Source of the DNA: Salinibacter altiplanensis
GTDB taxonomy: Bacteria > Bacteroidota > Rhodothermia > Rhodothermales > Salinibacteraceae
Length of the DNA: 64,000 bases
Assembly (NCBI RefSeq): GCF_002894645.1
Contig: NZ_NCQY01000009.1
Span: forward strand, 190,433 to 254,432
Reading direction: 5' to 3'
Positions within the stretch are counted from its first letter, which is position 1, and each line of letters starts with the position of its first letter. The notes beneath the pieces are model-generated. The model saw only the letters and a list, made by a program, of their open reading frames with translations, did no database searches and was not told where the DNA came from. The position numbers and the translations under genes were made by a program. Shown piece after piece: positions 25,795-34,610 of the stretch.

Positions 25795-27933
25795 ATGGCG
25801 CGCCGCATCGTACTGTCGTCGGACCGGGACGAGCCGTCGGGGTCGACCGAAGACCTCACGATCGACTACGCGGAGGCCCTCAACGAGCAGCAGTACGCAG
25901 CCGCCACGGCGGGCGAGGGGCCGCTCCTCATCGTGGCCGGGGCCGGCACCGGCAAGACGCGCACCCTCATCTACCGCCTCGCCTACCTGGTGGAGACGGG
26001 CACGCGGCCCCAGCAGATTGTCCTCCTCACGTTTACGCGCCGGGCGGCCAACGACATGACGGCCCGCGCGTCCAACCTGCTCGACGGCCGCTGCGAAAAG
26101 GTGCGCGGCGGCACGTTTCACGCCTTTTGCCTGGAGGTGCTGCGACAGCACGCCGAGGCCCTCGGCTTCCCCCGCAACTTCACAGTCCTCGACGCGGCCG
26201 ACGCCGCCGACGTGCTCAGCGTCATCCGGGCCCGCGGCGATTACGCCGACGGGGAGGAGCGCTTTCCGAAGAAGAACACGCTCTACTCGATGTTCTCCTC
26301 GGCCACGAACCGCAACGAAACGCTCGGCGAGACCCTGACGAAGCGCTACCCCCAGTTCACGAACCGCCACGCGGCGCTCGACGCCCTCCGCAACGAGTAC
26401 CGGCAGTACAAAAAGGCGCACGGGCTCATGGACTTCGACGACCTGCTGGAGCGCACGCTGGAGCTTCTCGAGACGAACGACGACGTGCGCCACCAGGTGG
26501 CCAGCCGCTGCCGCCACGCGCTGGTCGACGAATATCAGGACACCAATGCCCTGCAGGCCGCGTTGGTGAAGAAGTTCTCGTCGGTTCATGGCAACGTGAC
26601 CGTGGTGGGGGACGACGCGCAGAGCATCTATAAATTTCGGGGCGCCGACTTTCGCAACATCTTCCGCTTCCCCGACGAGTTCGACGACCCGGAGGTCCTG
26701 AAGCTGGAGCGCAACTACCGCTCCACCCAGCCGATCCTGAACCTCGCCAATCGCGTCATTGAGCAGGCCGACCGCTCGTACGACAAGACCCTCTTCACCG
26801 AGACGACGGAGGGGGACCTCCCGGCCCTCGTCCCGGCCGCCGACGGCGACATGGAGGCCCGCTTCGTGGCCCAGATGGTGCTTCGCCTGCGTGAGGAGGG
26901 CGTGCCCCTCAGTGACGTGGCAGTGCTCTTCCGCAGCAGCCACAACGCATATGACCTGGAGGTGGAGCTGAATCAGCGCAACCTTCCGTTCGTGAAGTAC
27001 GGCGGGATGAAGCTCAACGAGGCCGCCCACATCAAAGACGTGCTCGCCCACCTGAAGGTGGTGGAAAACCCGCAGGACGCCGCCTCCTGGAACCGGGCGC
27101 TCCAGCTGATTCACGGGATCGGCCCCAAGACGGCGCAGTCTCTGATCGAGTGGGCGACGGGCGCGGCCGAGGACCCGCTCACCCTTGGGGAAGACGCCCC
27201 GTTCTCCGACCGCTACGCGGCCCGGCTGAAGCAGCTCTTCTCCACGCTCCGGCACGTCCGGTCCGAAGACACAGCGGTCCCCGAGCAGGTGGAGGCAGTC
27301 CTCAGCTACTACCAGCCCCTTTTCGAGAACAAGTACGCCGACGATCACCCGAAGCGCGAGCCGGACCTAGAGCACCTGGCCGGCCTCGCCGCCAACTACG
27401 AGTCGCGACAGCGCTTCTTGTCGTCCCTCACGCTCGACCCCATCGAGCTGACCGCCCTCGACCAGGAGGCCGACGAGACCGACGAGCCGCCCCTCGTGCT
27501 CTCCACCATTCACTCGGCAAAGGGCCTCGAATTCCACACCGTGTTCCTCATCCGGGCGCTCGACGGCACCCTTCCCTCCCGCCATGCCCTTCGCGAGCCG
27601 GACGGGGTCGACGAGGAGCGGCGCCTCTTTTACGTGGCCGTGACCCGGGCGGAGGAGGACCTGTTCATCTCCTACCCGATGACACAGTACCGACGCGGGC
27701 AGGGCGAGTACATGACGACCCCGAGCCGCTTCGTCGACGACGTGCCCGAAGACGTTCTCGAACCGGTCCGGCTCGTGGAAGAAGACGCCACGGCGGGGAA
27801 CGAAGCGGCCCCGTCCGGGGTGAACGACGAAGCGTCTTCTGCCCGGAACGGAGAGGCCTCGGCGTCCACCGAACCGTCCCAAGACACTCCCCCGTCCGAC
27901 GATCCCCCCGATGCCGACGGACTTCCGTTTTAG
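25795..27933 (+). CDS. UvrD/Rep/PcrA-type ATP-dependent DNA helicase
   Basis: 712 residues from the ATG at 25795 (an alternative start 30 bases upstream adds ten residues). SF1A helicase. LNEQQYAAATAGEGPLL is the Q motif, VAGAGTGKTRTL the Walker A, VLLTFTRRAANDM motif Ia, LVDEYQDTNALQ motif II (DEYQ), VVGDDAQSIYKFRGA motif III, LERNYRST motif IV, LSTIHSAKGLEFHTVFLI motif V and RRLFYVAVTRAEEDL motif VI, all in order. The C-terminal 60 residues are an acidic Glu/Asp/Ser tail without motifs. Likely role in repair or replication restart; UvrD versus PcrA cannot be told by eye. Confidence 0.94.
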   Translation: MARRIVLSSDRDEPSGSTEDLTIDYAEALNEQQYAAATAGEGPLLIVAGAGTGKTRTLIYRLAYLVETGTRPQQIVLLTFTRRAANDMTARASNLLDGRCEKVRGGTFHAFCLEVLRQHAEALGFPRNFTVLDAADAADVLSVIRARGDYADGEERFPKKNTLYSMFSSATNRNETLGETLTKRYPQFTNRHAALDALRNEYRQYKKAHGLMDFDDLLERTLELLETNDDVRHQVASRCRHALVDEYQDTNALQAALVKKFSSVHGNVTVVGDDAQSIYKFRGADFRNIFRFPDEFDDPEVLKLERNYRSTQPILNLANRVIEQADRSYDKTLFTETTEGDLPALVPAADGDMEARFVAQMVLRLREEGVPLSDVAVLFRSSHNAYDLEVELNQRNLPFVKYGGMKLNEAAHIKDVLAHLKVVENPQDAASWNRALQLIHGIGPKTAQSLIEWATGAAEDPLTLGEDAPFSDRYAARLKQLFSTLRHVRSEDTAVPEQVEAVLSYYQPLFENKYADDHPKREPDLEHLAGLAANYESRQRFLSSLTLDPIELTALDQEADETDEPPLVLSTIHSAKGLEFHTVFLIRALDGTLPSRHALREPDGVDEERRLFYVAVTRAEEDLFISYPMTQYRRGQGEYMTTPSRFVDDVPEDVLEPVRLVEEDATAGNEAAPSGVNDEASSARNGEASASTEPSQDTPPSDDPPDADGLPF

Positions 27934-28201
27934 AACCAATGTTAATCCTGAATCGGACGGGGAGAGCATCTGGATGGGAGGGAGCATCGAGGCGCCGAAC
28001 ATCGGCCCCGGGCCCGCCCTCGCCAAGGGATGTGGTGGAACGACCGCCCGAGCCCCGAGCCGACTTGCGGGTCTCCGCCGCCGGTCGGCACCCCAAGACA
28101 AGAATTGAACCAGGGTTCCAGTCGACACGCTTCTGATCGGCCCCGCCTCCTTTATCATGAGGCCCTTACCTCCCCCTTCCACATTCCCCAGTGCGCCCGA
28201 G

Positions 28202-28648
28202 ATGGCCGAGGTTCCCCTCGACATTGTGGAGGTGGGCATGGACCGGCTTGATGCCATCCGTCGCCTCAACGTCACCATTTTCGACGATGCCCACATCATC
28301 GAGACGTTCGAGCGGGACGACCTGCTTATGCTGCTCGCCCGGTCGGGGGGGACCAACGTCGGCTTCAAGCTGGGCTACCGCCTCGACGAGGCCACGTTCT
28401 ACAGCGCCAAGGGCGGGGTCCATCCCGGCCATCGCCGCAACGGCATCGCCCGGGCCCTTCTCCACGCCATGCTCGACCTCGTGGCCCGCCGTGGCTACGA
28501 GCGCTTCGTGTACGACACGTTTCCGAACAAGCACCCCGGCATGACGGTCCTCGGCCTCGACGAAGGATTTGAGGTCATTCGGGCCGGCTACAGTGCCAAG
28601 TACCAAGACTACCGGCTCCGCTTTGCATGGGCCTTCGACGAGGCATAA
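28202..28648 (+). CDS. GNAT-family N-acetyltransferase
   Basis: 148 residues from the ATG at 28202; the 15 codons upstream (proline rich) are probably leader. The acetyl-CoA pyrophosphate loop is GGVHPGHRRNGIARALLHAML (V-x-P-x-x-R-x-x-G-I/A motif) near residue 80-95, and YDTFPNKHPGMTVLGLDEGF is the C-terminal motif B segment. Closest in shape to RimI-like or small-molecule GNATs; substrate unknown. It precedes rpiA by 100 bases on the same strand. Confidence 0.85.
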   Translation: MAEVPLDIVEVGMDRLDAIRRLNVTIFDDAHIIETFERDDLLMLLARSGGTNVGFKLGYRLDEATFYSAKGGVHPGHRRNGIARALLHAMLDLVARRGYERFVYDTFPNKHPGMTVLGLDEGFEVIRAGYSAKYQDYRLRFAWAFDEA

Positions 28649-28748
28649 TATGCGGCAGGGGCCGCGTCCGCCCTCATTAAAACGGGGGCGGACCTGCGCT
28701 CCACTTCCCTTCCCCTCTCTCAACTTCATTTTCCCTCCTCCCCCTTCT

Positions 28749-29444
28749 ATGGATCGCGATTCCGCTAAGCAGGCCGCCGCGGAGGCGGCCGTTCAGCTCG
28801 TGTCGGACGGCATGTGCGTCGGCCTCGGCTCCGGCTCCACGACGGCCTATGCCCTCGAATTTCTTGGCCGCCGCATTCAGGACGAGGCCCTCAACGTGCG
28901 TGGCGTCCCCACCTCGTTTGCCACGGAGCGGCGGGCCCGTGCCCACGGCATTCCGCTGGCCTCGCTCGACGACGACCCAGCGCTCGACCTCGCGCTCGAT
29001 GGGGCCGACGAGGTCGACAGTGACTTCCGCCTCATCAAAGGAGGCGGCGGGGCTCACGCTCGCGAGAAGGTCGTGGCCCACCAGGCCGATCGGTTCGTGG
29101 TGCTCGTCGACCCGACGAAAGAGGTGCACCGCCTCGGCACAGGGTTCCCAGTGCCGGTGGAGGTCCTCCCCATGGCCGCGACGCCGGTGATGAACACGCT
29201 GGAGGCGGCCGGGGCGACGCCGACCCTCCGCACGGCCGAGGCCAAGGATGGACCGGTGGTGACCGATCAGGGCCTGTGGATCATCGACGCCCAGTTTCCC
29301 GACGGCATCGACGCCCCGGCCGAGCTCAGTCGCCGACTTTGCAGCCGTCCCGGCGTGCTCGACCACGGCCTGTTTCTGGAAATGGCCACCGATGTCCTCG
29401 TGGGGCATCCCGACGGATCGGTTGATCACCACTCGGCTTCCTAG
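28749..29444 (+). CDS. rpiA: Ribose-5-phosphate isomerase A
   Basis: 231 residues. Interconverts ribose 5-phosphate and ribulose 5-phosphate in the pentose phosphate pathway. ATG at 28749 begins MDRDSAKQAAAE. GLGSGSTTAYALEF is the phosphate-binding loop, DGADEVDSDF contains the catalytic Asp pair, KGGGGAHAREKVV includes the Lys and catalytic Glu, and the C-terminal GVLDHGLFLEMATDVLVG is the standard RpiA ending. Downstream the tonB terminator lies between it and convergent tonB. Confidence 0.96.
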   Translation: MDRDSAKQAAAEAAVQLVSDGMCVGLGSGSTTAYALEFLGRRIQDEALNVRGVPTSFATERRARAHGIPLASLDDDPALDLALDGADEVDSDFRLIKGGGGAHAREKVVAHQADRFVVLVDPTKEVHRLGTGFPVPVEVLPMAATPVMNTLEAAGATPTLRTAEAKDGPVVTDQGLWIIDAQFPDGIDAPAELSRRLCSRPGVLDHGLFLEMATDVLVGHPDGSVDHHSAS

Positions 29445-29488
29445 TCCACCGTCGCGGCGACCTGCATCGACCGCCCGATGACTCGCAC

Positions 29489-29528
29489 AAAAAAAAACGC
29501 GCACCGCGGAGGTCCTCGCGGTGCGCGC
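29489..29528 (-). terminator. Intrinsic terminator of tonB
   Basis: Read on the minus strand: a 10-bp stem GCGCACCGCG / CGCGGTGCGC with an eight-base loop followed by a run of nine T. It starts about 30 bases after the tonB stop. Confidence 0.93.
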
Positions 29529-29558
29529 TCAAATGGACCGAACGGCGGTAGGCGCCCG

Positions 29559-30218
29559 CTACCGCAGCCGGAACGTTACGGGAAGTGACATCTGCACCTT
29601 CACGGCCTCACCGCGCTGCTTGCCCGGCTTGAAGCTCTGCTCCCGGACGGCGCGGACAGCTTCCTCGTTGAGAAGCTTGTGGACCCCGCGTGTGACCTTC
29701 GGCTCTTGGATATTGCCCTGCTCGTCCACGACGAACTGCACAATCACGCGGCCTTCAATGCCGGCTTTCTTCGCAAACTCGGGGTACTCGACCGACTGCT
29801 GAAGCGCCTTCATGCCGCCGACCAGTTCCGGCTGGTTCTCCACAACCATGAAGATTTCCTGCTCTTCTTCCTCCTCTTCTTCGCCGTCGTCGGGCGGACC
29901 CTGGCTGGTGTCCAGCCGCTCGTCCATGTCAAGCGAGGCGTCGAAGTCGGTCTCGTTCTCGATGACCTCATTGTTCGGGACCTCTTGCGGAACCGGGGGC
30001 TTCGGCGGGGGCGGGGGCTCTTTCTCCTGCTGGGTCTGCTGAATCTGCTTCATGTCCACGGTCTCCTGCTCCTCCATCTGAACCTGAAACGAGCTTTGGT
30101 TCGAGAAATCGGCCCGGAAGGCCACAATGAGAAGCGTGAGCGAGAGAACCAGGCCGATCTCTACATACAGCGGGTACTGGCTGCGTAGATCCGCCCCTTC
30201 TTTCTTGCGCAGGGCCAT
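29559..30218 (-). CDS. tonB: TonB energy transducer
   Basis: 219 residues. Inner-membrane protein coupling proton motive force (with ExbB/ExbD) to outer-membrane TonB-dependent transporters. N-terminal single membrane helix (EIGLVLSLTLLIVAF), then a Gln and Pro rich spacer (KEPPPPPKPPVPQEVP), an acidic stretch with ten or more Glu, and a TonB C-terminal domain: VEYPEFAKKAGIEGRVIV, QFVVDEQGNIQEP, NEEAVRAVREQSFKPGKQRG, ending in VTFRLR. No exbBD are adjacent. Strong terminator downstream. Confidence 0.94.
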   Translation of the reverse strand: MALRKKEGADLRSQYPLYVEIGLVLSLTLLIVAFRADFSNQSSFQVQMEEQETVDMKQIQQTQQEKEPPPPPKPPVPQEVPNNEVIENETDFDASLDMDERLDTSQGPPDDGEEEEEEEQEIFMVVENQPELVGGMKALQQSVEYPEFAKKAGIEGRVIVQFVVDEQGNIQEPKVTRGVHKLLNEEAVRAVREQSFKPGKQRGEAVKVQMSLPVTFRLR

Positions 30219-30406
30219 GGTGGGTCACCTTGTTGTGAGACAGTGCGGGTACCGCCGCGCGAGCACACGGCTATTTCGCGAATTTGACAGGAGCAATTAC
30301 ACCAGTACTTCCTCGATGTTTCATCTTTGGGACGCTGCCGTTGCGGCACTCGGTCCCCTCAGGAAGTCCTGAGCAGGGCGTCTGCCGCCCAGCGCATCGC
30401 TGCGGC

Positions 30407-30820
30407 CTAGGCTGACGCCCGGCTAATTGGGCGCACATGGTAGACGTAGTAGCCCACAAATGCAACGACGAACCCGAGAAGGTCCGCCGTGACGTCGTAG
30501 GGATCCGCCACGCGACAAAGGGGAATCAGGGACTGGTACACCTCCGTCCCCACCGCGAAGAGGAGTCCCCCGACGAAAAACAGTCCCCCACGCCGACGAA
30601 AGCACCGCGGAAGCCCCTCAGCGTCCGGCGGGCATAGGCCTCGCAGCCAGAGGACCCCGAATCCAGCGAAGAGGCCCGCGTGCACGACTTTGTCGAGGCC
30701 AGTCGTCTGGGGGCCCGGCACACTGCCGGTGGGGAGGGTTAGCGCGACGAGAATGCCAATCGTCCAAAGCACCGCCAGCAGGCGGTAGTGAGCAGTCTGG
30801 AGAGGCAACGGAAGGCGCAT
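30407..30820 (-). CDS. VanZ-like membrane protein
   Basis: 137 residues. Two or three membrane helices and the pattern LDKVVHAGLFAGFGVLW plus TEVYQSLIPLCRVADPYDVTADLLG, in which an E-x-x-Q and a late D-x-x-x-D-x-x-x-N/D-x-x-G motif are typical of the VanZ-like family. Function of such proteins is poorly known (teicoplanin resistance in one case). Upstream is the nnr gene on the same strand, 51 bases away, so it may be co-transcribed. Confidence 0.8.
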   Translation of the reverse strand: MRLPLPLQTAHYRLLAVLWTIGILVALTLPTGSVPGPQTTGLDKVVHAGLFAGFGVLWLRGLCPPDAEGLPRCFRRRGGLFFVGGLLFAVGTEVYQSLIPLCRVADPYDVTADLLGFVVAFVGYYVYHVRPISRASA

Positions 30821-30871
30821 TGGGCGTGGCGGGTGTAGAAGGGAGAAGGATGTGTCGGACCGGGGACCGAT

Positions 30872-32500
30872 TCAGTCTCGCCGGCGCCCTCCCCCGAACC
30901 GGTCGGCGGCCACACGGGGAATCGTGTCGAGCAGATCGGTCGCCACCATCGACCGGGGATCGTGCGTGGCCCCGTATCGTTGCGCGGCGGCCCCGCCTAT
31001 GTGCAGGGCCGCGGCGGCGGCTTCGAGCGGCGGCACCCCCTGGGCCAGAAGCCCCACACATTGACCGGCGAGCACATCGCCCGTGCCGGCCGTCGCCAGG
31101 GCCGGCGTGGCAGTGCTTCCGAGAAACACCTGCCCGTCCGGCCCCGCAACGACGCTCGGCATGCCTTTGAGCAGACACACGGCGCCCCACCGCTCCGCGT
31201 GGGCCTGCGCGACCCGGACCCGATCCGTAAGGACCACGTCGTCCCCCACGAGCCGACGAAATTCGCCGGCGTGCGGCGTCAACACCCACGGCGCCCGCCG
31301 TTGATCTGCCAGCTCATCGATGTGCCCGGCCAGTGCGTTGAGGCCGTCGGCGTCGAGCACGAGGGGCACGTCGACCGTCCGCACGAGTCGGCGCACAAAC
31401 TGTGCCGTTCCCGCGGCCTGGCCGAGGCCCGGTCCCACGAGCAGCGCGTCCGCCGTGTCTGTTGCGTCGGCCAGGGCCTCGGGGGCCGCGTCGGGATCGA
31501 TGCCGTCGCCGTCCGTAGTGGGGAGGGGGAGCGTCGGGATCGTCGTGAGGGCGCCCGAGAGCGTCGCGTGTATGCGGTCTGGCCCAGCACAGCGCACATA
31601 CCCGGCCCCGCTACGCCCCGCCGCCTGGGCCGCCATGACCGGCGCCCCCGAAAACGGAGGCGCGCCCCCGACGACCAGGGCCGTGCCCACGCTGTACTTG
31701 TACGCGCCGGACGCCCGGGCCGGCCACCACGCTCGCACCGCCGCGTCGGTCGTCGGCCGCGCACAGCCGGGCCGCTCCGCAACCCGGTCGAGCACGAACG
31801 GGGGAATGCCAATGTCGACGACGTCGACCGCACCGGCCCGGGTGGGCCCCTCCCCAACCCGCAGCCCGACCTTCGGCGCGGCCATCGTGGCCGTGCGGTC
31901 GGCCCGGACGGCCACGCCAAGGACCGCTCCGGTGTCGCTGTGCAGGCCGGTGGGCAGGTCGAGCGCCACCGTCGGGGCGTCGCGCTCGTTGACCCACGTG
32001 ACGAGGCTACGGATCGGCTCGCGCACGTCGCTCGTGAGGCCCGTGCCCAGCAGGGCGTCGACGTAGAGGCGGGGCCGGAGCGGGGCCACCGTATGTGTCA
32101 ACGTCTCCAGGCCGTCCAGCGGACCGATCGTCAGTCGCGCCCCGGCCGCTCCGTCCGTCCCGAGCTGTCGCAGCAGCGACAGGTTGCGGGCCGCATCATC
32201 ACTTAGCTCGTCGGGGGCACCCGCCAACACGACGTGGACCCGGGCGCCCTCATTCACGAGGCACCGCGCCACGACGAGCCCATCTCCGCCGTTGTTGCCC
32301 TTCCCGCAGAGCACCACTACCGCCTCGCCCTCCAAGGGCCCATGGGCATCCAGGATGCGCTCGGCACAGCCCCGACCGGCCGTCTCCATGAGTGTGAAGC
32401 CGGGCAGGCCGTACTCCTCGATCGTGTACTGGTCCGCCGCCCGCATGGCCTCGGCGGTGAGGGCGGGGGGACACAAGGATCCAGTGGTAGAAGGGGCCAT
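30872..32500 (-). CDS. nnr: Bifunctional NAD(P)H-hydrate epimerase / ADP-dependent dehydratase
   Basis: 542 residues from the ATG at 32500; the 80 open codons upstream are proline and arginine rich and not family-like. Repairs damaged NAD(P)H hydrates. The N-terminal YjeF_N domain (about 1-220) has LMETAGRGCAERI and VVLCGKGNNGGDGLVV. The C-terminal dehydratase domain has LVGPGLGQ, VLDADGLNALAG, WVLTPHAGEFRRL and the AGTGDVLAGQCVGLLAQG nucleotide-binding loop. Both catalytic halves look intact, which is the usual bacterial fusion. Confidence 0.95.
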   Translation of the reverse strand: MAPSTTGSLCPPALTAEAMRAADQYTIEEYGLPGFTLMETAGRGCAERILDAHGPLEGEAVVVLCGKGNNGGDGLVVARCLVNEGARVHVVLAGAPDELSDDAARNLSLLRQLGTDGAAGARLTIGPLDGLETLTHTVAPLRPRLYVDALLGTGLTSDVREPIRSLVTWVNERDAPTVALDLPTGLHSDTGAVLGVAVRADRTATMAAPKVGLRVGEGPTRAGAVDVVDIGIPPFVLDRVAERPGCARPTTDAAVRAWWPARASGAYKYSVGTALVVGGAPPFSGAPVMAAQAAGRSGAGYVRCAGPDRIHATLSGALTTIPTLPLPTTDGDGIDPDAAPEALADATDTADALLVGPGLGQAAGTAQFVRRLVRTVDVPLVLDADGLNALAGHIDELADQRRAPWVLTPHAGEFRRLVGDDVVLTDRVRVAQAHAERWGAVCLLKGMPSVVAGPDGQVFLGSTATPALATAGTGDVLAGQCVGLLAQGVPPLEAAAAALHIGGAAAQRYGATHDPRSMVATDLLDTIPRVAADRFGGGRRRD

Positions 32501-32547
32501 CGTGCAGGGCAGGGCGGCTTGGTGAAATCGAGCGTGCGGAGTGTTCC

Positions 32548-34563
32548 TCAGCGGTCTTGTCCGGCGGTCCCGGAGGTGTCGGGCAGTGTCGTGTCTCGTG
32601 GAACAGGGGCGGGCATCAGAACCGGAATTCGCAGGGGAGCCGGCAGCTCCGTCGTCCACCGGGGGCGCACCTCCAGGGGCTCCCGCAGCCATGTCACCGG
32701 CTCGGCGGGCACGTACGGCTGAACCCGGCCGCCGTCCCACCGTCCGTTTTCGTTTCGGTCAAGGTACGCCCGAAACCGGTACCGGCCGTCCGGCAACTCT
32801 ACAAACTCGAACAGACTGTCGGGCGACGTGATCAGTTGCCGGGGGAGCCCCGGAGTGGAAGGCTCGACCGCCGTCAGCTCCACCGCGATGGGGCCGTCGC
32901 GCAGCAGTGAATCCCGGCGGGGACGTTCCCTTCGCTCCCTCAGGGAATCTCTCGTGGGAGTGAGGGAGTCGGTCCGCACCGAGTCGGCGAAGGTGGGGGA
33001 TGAGGGGACCGCCGGGGTGTCCCTCCCCCTTCTTCGGCCCTCTCCGTCTGCGCGTGTCGTGTCGACGATGCGGGCACGGCCCGCCAGGGCCCCAAGAACC
33101 CGGTCCGTGACGCGTCGAAAGCGGCGGCGAAACGTCGTGTCGGGCCGGGCAAATGCGCTCCCGGCTATCGTCACGTCGACGATCTGTCCGGGCGAGAGAG
33201 ATGGGGCGGGCTGAAGCCGGTACGACGTGCCGTTGTCGGTCGCCAACGAGACTGATCGGGGCGTGCCGGTGGTGTCCTGAACGCTGACGCCCATCCGCAG
33301 GGCCGCACTGTCGGGAACCTGGGTGAAGCGAACCCTCGGCTGTACGTCCGGCAACAGAAGATGCGCCCCCGTCGAGTCTTCTCCGAGGCCGGTCGACGCG
33401 AAGCCCCGGAACCGCGTGCGCACAGTGTCGGCCCGCGTGGCCGCCTGAAAGCGGACCGTGTCCGGCCTGAGCGGCTGGCCCAGGGTGTCGACCACCGCCC
33501 CCCGCCGCAGTGGGAGGACGTAACGCGCATCGGGCATCGCGTCCGTGCGCACCACGACCGCGTTCGGGCGCTCGGGGGCGCTGTACACCCCCCGTACGGG
33601 AACCGACGTACCGGTGGCCGAGTCGCGCGGGGCCCACGCCGTCGGGGCTCGCGTCTCGACCCGTACCGGCTCGTCGAAGCGCAGGCGCAGGCGTCGCTGG
33701 CTGACCGGCCGCACCTGCTGGAGCTGGGGACCGGTCGTATCCCGCTGGGCCAGGAGCCAGGCCACCGGCACCGCCGCGGCGGCTCCACTGTCGGCCAGAA
33801 GCGACCGCCGGGGCGGCACGGCCACCGGCTCCTGGGGATCGGGCTGGCGATTGCGGTTGTCGTCGCGCAGGGCAAGGACATAGTAGGGCCCCTCCCGCAT
33901 GTACTCGAACGAGAAGCGCCCTTCCTCCCCCGTTTGCGTGCGGTAGCCGGGGGCATCCGGCAGCGGCCGAACGGTGTCCGCCCCAGGCGGCAGGGCGTAC
34001 GCGAACACGTCCACGCCCTGCCGTGCGGTGCCCCGCCGCCCGTCTACGACGCGTCCCTCAATCTGGCCCCGGTTGATGCGCTTCCCCGTCGAAAATGCCA
34101 CCGTGGCCGGGTCCTCACGCGAGACGCCACGGGCATCGCTCAGGTTCGTATCGAACGTGAAGATGTAGGTCGTGCTGTCACGCAGGGCCGACGGGAACTG
34201 AATCTCAACGGCCTGTCCGTCCCAGCTAAACTGGAGACGCTGCTCGAAGGTGGGAGTCACGGAGAGCGACTGCGAGAGGGTGCTCCGCTCGATGTACTCC
34301 GAGAACTCGACGCGCAGCGCCTCCGTGTCCGTGGACACGTTGACGGTGTCCTGCGCGGGACGCGTCCGCACGACTGAGGGGGGCGTGCTGTCCCTCGGGC
34401 CGCCGCTCGGGGCCTGCGGATTGGCACAGGACACGAGAATCCCGACCAGTAGTCCCAACACAGGTCCGACGGCAATCGGATCCCGCCCCTCAGTGCCCCC
34501 GCTCCAGCAACAGTGCCCCCTTCGCCCCGAGGCCGACGTTCGGTCCATCGTCATTGTGTCCAT
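32548..34563 (-). CDS. Large lipoprotein with N-terminal Ig-like domain (SbsA/Big_5 type)
   Basis: 671 residues from the ATG at 34563; ATGs at 34554 and 34548 are alternatives and the frame is open to 34806. VLGLLVGILVSCANP gives a lipobox about 40 residues from the start. Residues about 60-150 form an SbsA-type Ig-like domain (PPSVVRTRPAQDTVNVS, then YIFTFDTNLSDARG). A second domain has GQIEGRVVDG with GYRTQTGEEGRFSFEYMREG, the pattern of a carboxypeptidase-regulatory beta sandwich. The C terminus has FVELPDGRYRFRAYLDRNENG, again a sandwich with possible Ca-binding residues. Probably a surface or cell-envelope protein of the kind common in Bacteroidota; role unknown. Ends 47 bases before the glutamate dehydrogenase stop region. 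Confidence 0.82.
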   Translation of the reverse strand: MDTMTMDRTSASGRRGHCCWSGGTEGRDPIAVGPVLGLLVGILVSCANPQAPSGGPRDSTPPSVVRTRPAQDTVNVSTDTEALRVEFSEYIERSTLSQSLSVTPTFEQRLQFSWDGQAVEIQFPSALRDSTTYIFTFDTNLSDARGVSREDPATVAFSTGKRINRGQIEGRVVDGRRGTARQGVDVFAYALPPGADTVRPLPDAPGYRTQTGEEGRFSFEYMREGPYYVLALRDDNRNRQPDPQEPVAVPPRRSLLADSGAAAAVPVAWLLAQRDTTGPQLQQVRPVSQRRLRLRFDEPVRVETRAPTAWAPRDSATGTSVPVRGVYSAPERPNAVVVRTDAMPDARYVLPLRRGAVVDTLGQPLRPDTVRFQAATRADTVRTRFRGFASTGLGEDSTGAHLLLPDVQPRVRFTQVPDSAALRMGVSVQDTTGTPRSVSLATDNGTSYRLQPAPSLSPGQIVDVTIAGSAFARPDTTFRRRFRRVTDRVLGALAGRARIVDTTRADGEGRRRGRDTPAVPSSPTFADSVRTDSLTPTRDSLRERRERPRRDSLLRDGPIAVELTAVEPSTPGLPRQLITSPDSLFEFVELPDGRYRFRAYLDRNENGRWDGGRVQPYVPAEPVTWLREPLEVRPRWTTELPAPLRIPVLMPAPVPRDTTLPDTSGTAGQDR

Positions 34564-34610
34564 CAGTCGAGGCCAGAGCGCTGCACGGTCGTGGCTTGCC
34601 CTTCCGGGTC

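Noticed and set aside
25624-27348. 574-codon frame antisense to the helicase gene
   Set aside because: Helicase motifs on the plus strand are complete; the antisense product is a composition artefact.
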